Of a stretch of 64,000 nucleotides of DNA, positions 60,001-64,000 are shown piece after piece. Position 1 is the first letter of the stretch. Each line of letters starts with the position of its first letter. The DNA lies in NCBI GenBank assembly GCA_032622095.1, contig CP136066.1, positions 110,631,319 through 110,695,318 of the forward strand. Direction: 5' to 3'. The DNA is from Siphonodentalium dalli (lineage: Eukaryota > Mollusca > Scaphopoda > Gadilida > Siphonodentaliidae). The notes under the pieces were generated by a model that was not told where the DNA came from, did not search any database, and worked only from the letters and a program-made list of their open reading frames with translations. Position numbers and translations under genes: made by a program.

Positions 60001-61217
60001 ATTTTGGACAAGCTCTGAGCACCGATTCTCCACTCCCAATCATCAAAATCACAGCAAACGCCACCTCGGGGGTTAAGGCATTAACGATCTTTATATTGAC
60101 CATATTCGGAGGTGTTAAGGATTAACGCTCTTTATTACAATCGAAGCTGCTAAACGGCTACCCATGCGTAACATACGGATGCAAAACGAAACGCGGAATG
60201 CAATTATCTCGATTAAAAAGGCAGAATGGGTTGTTGTGTCATATATGTCCTAGGAACAAGGGGAATTTTTCATTGGGTCAGTCTTTGAGGGACGGGTACC
60301 ATGAATTAATTCATGACAAACAAAAAATGCGTGTTGTGCTGTCGTTTCGACCGATCGGGACGAAACTTGGTACGTGTGTGTAGTTTGACCAGGCGGTCGT
60401 CGTTGTCGTATTGGCGAGCCCGTGCGGCGCCCATGCAGCGCATGCGCAGACGAGATCTCGGAAACGGGTGGAGCTATCGACTTGAAATTTGCTATGTGAA
60501 TGTATCTTGCCCCGGATGCGAGCCCGTGCGACGGCAGCTTCGCGCGTGCGCAGACCAGATCTCGGAAACGGGTGGAGCTATCGACTTGAAATTTGGTTTT
60601 TGAATAGCCCGGACGACGTCGGGCTCATCGGCTAGACTATTATATATTTTGGAAGATCTGTTTGTGTTTGTGTGTGTGTGTGTGTAATCGATGAACTCGA
60701 AAACGGTCGACCCGATTTCGATGAAACTTGGTATGTGGGGGTATTTTCGGCCGGGGGTGACATAGGCCTATTGATTTGCCAGTGCGACGTGACCTTGAAA
60801 TCGGGTCATTTCAAGGTCAAACGCCCGAATATCACGGGATTTCGATGAAACTTGGTACGTGGGGGTACTTTCGTATGGGGAGTCTCATAAGCATATGCAT
60901 TTGCCCGTGCGACGTGACCTTGACCTTGAAATCTGGTCAATTCAAGGTCAAATCGCCAATTTTGATGGTATTTCGGTTACTTTTGTCCACTGGGTGTTTT
61001 GGACGGGTCAAATAGTGACCCCGACCTGACCTTGACCTTCAAAATAATCAATTCAAGGTCAAATCGGGTAAAACCGGATGGATTTCGACGGGTACTTTTG
61101 TCGGGTACTTTTGTTCGGGTAGTGTTTTGGACGGGCCAAATCGTGACCCCACTTGACCTTGGCCTTCAAAATAGACAATTCAAGGTCAAAGCCCGGACGA
61201 AGTCGGGTCACCTTCTA

Positions 61218-61264
<47 letters not shown>

Positions 61265-63120
61265 CCCACCCTTACAATAGTATATATTGATTTGTGCATT
61301 TGAAGAAAGTCACTGACAAGTAGATAATTTTTGAATGACCGAAGGAAAAGGGATGAATCCAAATACGACCGGCCAGGTTTTTTTATATTTATATTAATAA
61401 TCTGCCGGACAACTTGGCTAATAATTGTAAGGTGTTCACGAATGACACCAACATTTATGGATCACCGATCACAGCGGATATTCAGCGTGACATCGGGAAA
61501 TTGTGTAAATGGTCTATATCGATTGGCAATAATTTGTTATTCAATTCGATACATAAAAACCCCACATTATCCATTTCGGTTTCCACAATTCAAAATTAAA
61601 GTATAATATGACTGTTGCTCCAAGACTCCCAGACATATCACCAGCGGAGTTCGAAAAGGATGTTGAGTGCATGTCGACAACAAACTTACATTCGATAATG
61701 ACGTGAACGATGCAGCGAATTGCGTACTACATACGATCAATTGGGCAATTGTATACATGGAGATGAACATGATCGATCGTTTGATTCGAACTCGCATACT
61801 GGCATCGGAAACGCGATCGACAACGCAAAACCTTATTAAACATTAAAGATACGGCCGGGCGGCGTTGCCGATGGGTATGCTGTTCAAATATTCACCTCCT
61901 TCAAAAACCGCCATAAACAATAGGAATAATAAGATATAGACATACTTTGTTCGTATGCCAATCCAAAACATGGCATAAACAGTATATTATTGTCAATTTT
62001 GTCCCCTAAATTTGTTGTGTAAACAAAAGCAAAAAACGTTACGTTACCTGGCTTTTGTTCAGATCCGGATATGGTAAACATAAAGAGCGTTATTTGTTAC
62101 TGTTTTCCTGATATGGAAATAATAAAGAGCGTTTATATCATTTGTTTGTGATTAACCAATAGAATTCCGCTGTGTTATGTAAACAGAAGCACAACTTCTG
62201 TAACACGAGCATGCTCTTGTTTACGTACAGCATCGTACATCTTGACGACAATATACTGTTTACGCGCTGATTATGTTTGGCATATGAGCGGAACTGTGTG
62301 TATTTTGGTGTCCCTTCTGCAGCCCGTGCCTTTAAACGGCGTTTGAAAAGATCCAAAATATGGCCACCAAACTATTTCCTGCTCTAACGAAATTTGGAGA
62401 TCGACTTCAAGCGTTGTGACTGTCTCTCAAATATAGACATTTCCGAAAAGATTTATTCGAAACATTCGAACTATGTACTATATAATGTCTACAACAATTG
62501 ACTATTTGGTAAATTCAACGACTAGAGAACTTGCGGTGACGAGTATAAATACAAATGATCCAGTGCCACATGCAAGGACGTGCGATTGAACTCTTTTTCG
62601 CAGAAGTTAATGCAAACATGGAACAATCATTATGAATGTTTTCTTCAAGTGGAACAAATTAAAGATTTCAAAGAACTCATTGGTGCGTTTATTTACGATC
62701 AAAAAAACGTTTGTGATGATTGACAATAGGCTTACTAACCATGGACTTCCATGCCAAATTTATTGTTTGGTTTAAATCATTGGGACTATATATATGCTAT
62801 GTTATATGCTTATTCATTTGTTCAGTGTGCTATTTGGCAGAAGTGCTCCAATTAATGAATCCAGTCGTTTTATGATATTGATTTATGATTTTTGATTTAG
62901 TTTTTGAAAATGAAAAAACGATCAATGCTGGACTGTCATCTCTGCGCAAACTTAATACCTGGAATATATTCTTCTACCAACAGAAAGTCAGGTCATGAAA
63001 ACCATTTTCGACCTTTATTTTGCTGGAACAGACACCACTTCACAGACACTGCGCTGGATATTACTCTACATGATAGGTTTCCCGGATATACAGGAGAAAT
63101 GTGCCAGGGAAATTGCTGAG
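53652..63120 (+). CDS. Cytochrome P450, CYP2-type, microsomal (3'-partial gene, 5 exons)
   Basis: Gene-level entry; exons 53652-54042, 55949-56174, 58543-58681, 59321-59489 and 62984-63120. All introns are GT-AG and the phases agree at every junction (1, 2, 0, 1). The protein starts with a membrane anchor and proline-rich hinge. It keeps the C-helix W-x-x-x-R and the I-helix AGTDTTS oxygen-activation motif, and follows CYP2-family sequence throughout. The K-helix E-x-x-R and the Cys heme loop are not reached by 64000 and must lie in further exons. Such enzymes are ER-bound monooxygenases that take electrons from P450 reductase; the substrate cannot be read from sequence. The start at 53652 has a favourable context (CGCAATGG), and TTTCATATTTTAG just upstream could be the acceptor of a 5' UTR intron. 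Introns 1, 2 and 4 are full of MITEs and Helitron-like repeats. Confidence 0.9.
53742..53813 (+). repeat. Exact 36-bp tandem duplication in P450 exon 1
   Basis: Two head-to-tail copies of AATAACCTACCACCGGGACC (plus 16 further bases) differ only at the last base. Twelve codons each, so the frame is kept. Confidence 0.95.
54961..55358. mobile_element. TIR MITE with internal minisatellite in P450 intron 1
   Basis: CTGAAATTGGCACTGTC at left faces the complement of CTGAAATTGTCACTTTC at right, both followed inward by CACCCCCTTTCGTTCA and GGGTA. The left arm side carries four units of about 30 bp with TTGGGTACCCAGCTTTTA. Confidence 0.8.
55949..56174 (+). CDS. P450 exon 2: C-helix region
   Basis: The acceptor TTACGCAG leads into GVVFSNGELWDAERR, where WDAER fits the C-helix W-x-x-x-R that contacts a heme propionate. 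It continues with HSMKDMG, an acidic-basic helix, TPFDPTDILQ and IISTIIFGS, all typical of CYP2. It ends at GTAAAG (56175) with two bases left over. Confidence 0.9.
56410..57192. mobile_element. 11055-family MITE interrupted by another element
   Basis: The left part carries GGATAACTCTAAAATC, AATAATAACCACTTGATT and TTCCTCGACTCGAATC. The right end is GGAGCGTCTGATCGGATT then GAGTACCTTTAA. The unit is split at 56655-57157 by the element described next. Confidence 0.75.
56655..57157. mobile_element. TTAAAG-ended element, copy 1 (nested)
   Basis: It starts TTAAAGATACGG and ends CACGTGCCTTTAA. It is alignable along its length with 61843-62335, sharing CAAAAACCGCCA, GTAAACATAAAGAGCG, TTCCTGATATGGAA and AATAAAGAGCGTTTAT. 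Confidence 0.8.
57336..57875. mobile_element. Foldback element with sub-repeated arms
   Basis: Two ~33-bp units at left (GAGTAATATCGTTTTACGAC type) face three complementary units at right (57778-57873, GTCGTAAAACGATATTAC type). An inner palindrome at 57483-57610 carries TTGGTTGTTTTGAT and GGCCCGATATCA with their complements. About 540 bp, in P450 intron 2. Confidence 0.8.
58543..58681 (+). CDS. P450 exon 3
   Basis: The acceptor CCCTGTAG leads into the codon that completes Arg, then FDYEDPMVERLQNIL, matching the RFDYxD segment of CYP2 proteins. It ends LFRVARK at GTAAGC (58682), phase 0. Confidence 0.85.
59321..59489 (+). CDS. P450 exon 4
   Basis: The acceptor CAACAACAG leads in phase 0 into FSNAGKTFGDITNEF, then DHRSTYDP and RDFIDIYI, the conserved HRxTxDPxxxRDFID region before the I-helix. 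It ends at GTAAGT (59490) with one base left over. Confidence 0.85.
59504..59880 (+). mobile_element. Helitron-like element, unit 1 of the intron 4 array
   Basis: It starts TCTCATATATATTTTGAAG then GACCTCTGTCTGT. It contains two copies of GATCTCGGAAACGGGTGG and ACTTGAAATTTG. It ends with the stem GCCCGGAC AACG TCGGGC and CATCGGCCGG, a mutated form of the CATCGGCTAG terminus. Confidence 0.65.
59881..60635 (+). mobile_element. Helitron-like element, unit 2 (interrupted)
   Basis: It begins at once after unit 1 with TCTCATATATATTTTGAAG. The middle (about 59965-60340) is foreign, including a minus-strand AACGCTCTTTATTA word. From 60345 the sequence is nearly identical to 59575-59880. It ends with the stem GCCCGGAC GACG TCGGGC then CATCGGCTAG (60626-60635). 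Confidence 0.6.
60640..61218 (+). mobile_element. Helitron-like element, unit 3, with TCAAGGTCA repeats
   Basis: It starts TATTATATATTTTGGAAG with a GTGTGT microsatellite. The body has four imperfect units of about 120 bp, each with a TGACCTTGA word and a TCAAGGTCA word facing each other. It ends with the stem GCCCGGACGAAGTCGGG and CACCTTCTAG, then T. It fits the same family as 7413-7979. Confidence 0.65.
61217..61262. repeat. (TA)n microsatellite
   Basis: About 22 TA units directly after the CTAG end of the Helitron-like element. Confidence 0.95.
61350..61830 (+). mobile_element. Degraded LINE RT fragment
   Basis: In frame, INNLPDNLANNCKVFTNDT corresponds to the LINE word INDLPD...FADDT, with the catalytic Asp pair mutated to Asn-Asp. 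IQRDIGKLCKWS follows. After a frameshift DNKLTFDNDVNDAANCV matches the downstream RT connection region. It lies in P450 intron 4 and has no coding potential. Confidence 0.7.
61843..62335. mobile_element. TTAAAG-ended element, copy 2
   Basis: Ends and internal words match 56655-57157: TTAAAGATACGG at left and CCCGTGCCTTTAA at right, with AACATAAAGAGCGTTATT and CTGATATGGAAATAATAAAG inside. About 493 bp, in P450 intron 4. Confidence 0.8.
62984..63120 (+). CDS. P450 exon 5: I-helix
   Basis: The acceptor CTACCAACAG leads into a codon completing Glu, then VMKTIFDLYFAGTDTTS, containing the I-helix (A/G)-G-x-(D/E)-T-(T/S) signature needed for O2 activation. It continues TLRWILLYM and PDIQEKCAREI, and ends at GTAAGC (63121), phase 0. 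The next exon is outside the window. Confidence 0.9.
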
Positions 63121-64000
63121 GTAAGCTACATATTCATCGTTGTCGCATCGCGTAGTTAGTATAGTGACGAAATGATGTTGGGGTGTCACCCTCTAATTTG
63201 CATTTTTTAAATTAAGCAGTTGCAAATGGAATGGCCGACAAAACATTATAGTCCGACCGCCAACCCACCAATGCATGTTTTAGCGTATAGAGTTTTTCTC
63301 TCAACGGATTCTGGTGATCTAGGGTCTACTTCTAAAGAATCCACCGGCTGATCAGCCATCAGCCTTGGGGGAATTTGAGAAATCAGGATAAAAAAAAAGA
63401 TGGTGGTCAAATTGGCCTAAATTGTCACAAACAACATTTGCATTAACACGGAGTTGGCAAAAATAAATGCAAACAGAGAATGGACAGTGGTTATGTTTTC
63501 TGGACCGAACTAGATATATGTTAGCTTCATAATTGAAAATGGTTTCAAAGATGCCTACCATGATGGCGGCTTAAACACGTGAAAATCTTAGTTTTCATAA
63601 ATTCCCATAATAGACTATCAGTATATGGAATGTGATGTGACATGTAATTTCCTATCACATTTATCTAATTATTTATCCATTTCGACGTCAAATTTCATAA
63701 TATTTATTCAGAGTACATTGACATAACATTGTCGTATAAAACGACGTATTTTATCGCACCGGGTTATAGATGCGTAACCTTAAACCAAAAATTTGGTACA
63801 AACATAATCATGTTTGATCACGACATCTTTCACTCGTATCTATCACTACACCATACCGCATGACAGTTCAGATAAGTAAGCTATACACTGATATTGCGGA
63901 GTACTTAGACGAATATAAAACATAATTATATAGTACAAGTATTTTTGGCAGTATTGCTATTTAGTTAGCGAACGGGGATAATTGGAAGAGCAGAATAATG
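63121..64000. other. P450 intron 5 (start), no exon seen
   Basis: The sequence follows the GTAAGC donor. No K-helix E-x-x-R or heme-loop coding is present before the window ends. Confidence 0.6.

Noticed and set aside
59540-60603. Arg-rich proteins in two repeated copies
   Set aside because: They are translations of the Helitron-like tandem repeats; the same peptides recur because the DNA recurs.
62904-63119. 71-codon reading over P450 exon 5
   Set aside because: It is in a different frame from the I-helix exon, which alone matches P450 and has correct splice phases.

Overview
The window reads as animal (metazoan) nuclear DNA. Its genes are split by GT-AG introns, it is AT-rich, and it is packed with eukaryotic mobile elements: LINEs, a DIRS retroelement, a tRNA-derived SINE, Helitron-like elements and many foldback or TIR MITEs. 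The gene families and element mix fit a marine invertebrate, probably a lophotrochozoan or an invertebrate deuterostome. The species cannot be fixed from sequence alone. Only two host genes are supported, one at each end, and both run off the window. || Positions 1-15926 (+) hold the 3' part of a receptor gene. A long exon encodes a class-C-type Venus flytrap (ANF-receptor) ectodomain that resembles metabotropic glutamate receptors. Three further exons join it in perfect phase. They encode the end of the ectodomain, one transmembrane helix, and a tyrosine-bearing tail of about 70 residues ending in a stop. No cysteine-rich domain, 7TM domain, kinase or cyclase is seen, so the product looks like a single-pass receptor with an mGluR-like head. 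Its 10.8-kb second intron holds a minus-strand LINE, a Helitron-like element and several foldback MITEs. || Positions 15927-53600 form a gene-poor block built almost entirely of mobile DNA. Two near-identical copies of a roughly 4-kb composite repeat lie in opposite orientation at 21635-25496 and 49128-52532. Between them sit a piggyBac-like MITE (25829-27181), a minus-strand DIRS element (27182-33605) split by two LINE 3' fragments, another minus-strand LINE (33640-36310), a minisatellite grown beside a palindrome (39582-40175), and several MITEs, including a direct pair at 46430 and 47774. || Positions 53652-63120 (+) hold the first five exons of a microsomal cytochrome P450 of the CYP2 type. 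They run from the membrane anchor to the I-helix, and exons for the K-helix and heme loop must lie beyond 64000. Exon 1 has an in-frame 36-bp duplication of its proline-rich hinge. Intron 4 carries an array of Helitron-like repeats with eight perfect TCAAGGTCA-type nuclear-receptor half-sites, plus a degraded LINE fragment. The two genes show no operon-like or functional link.
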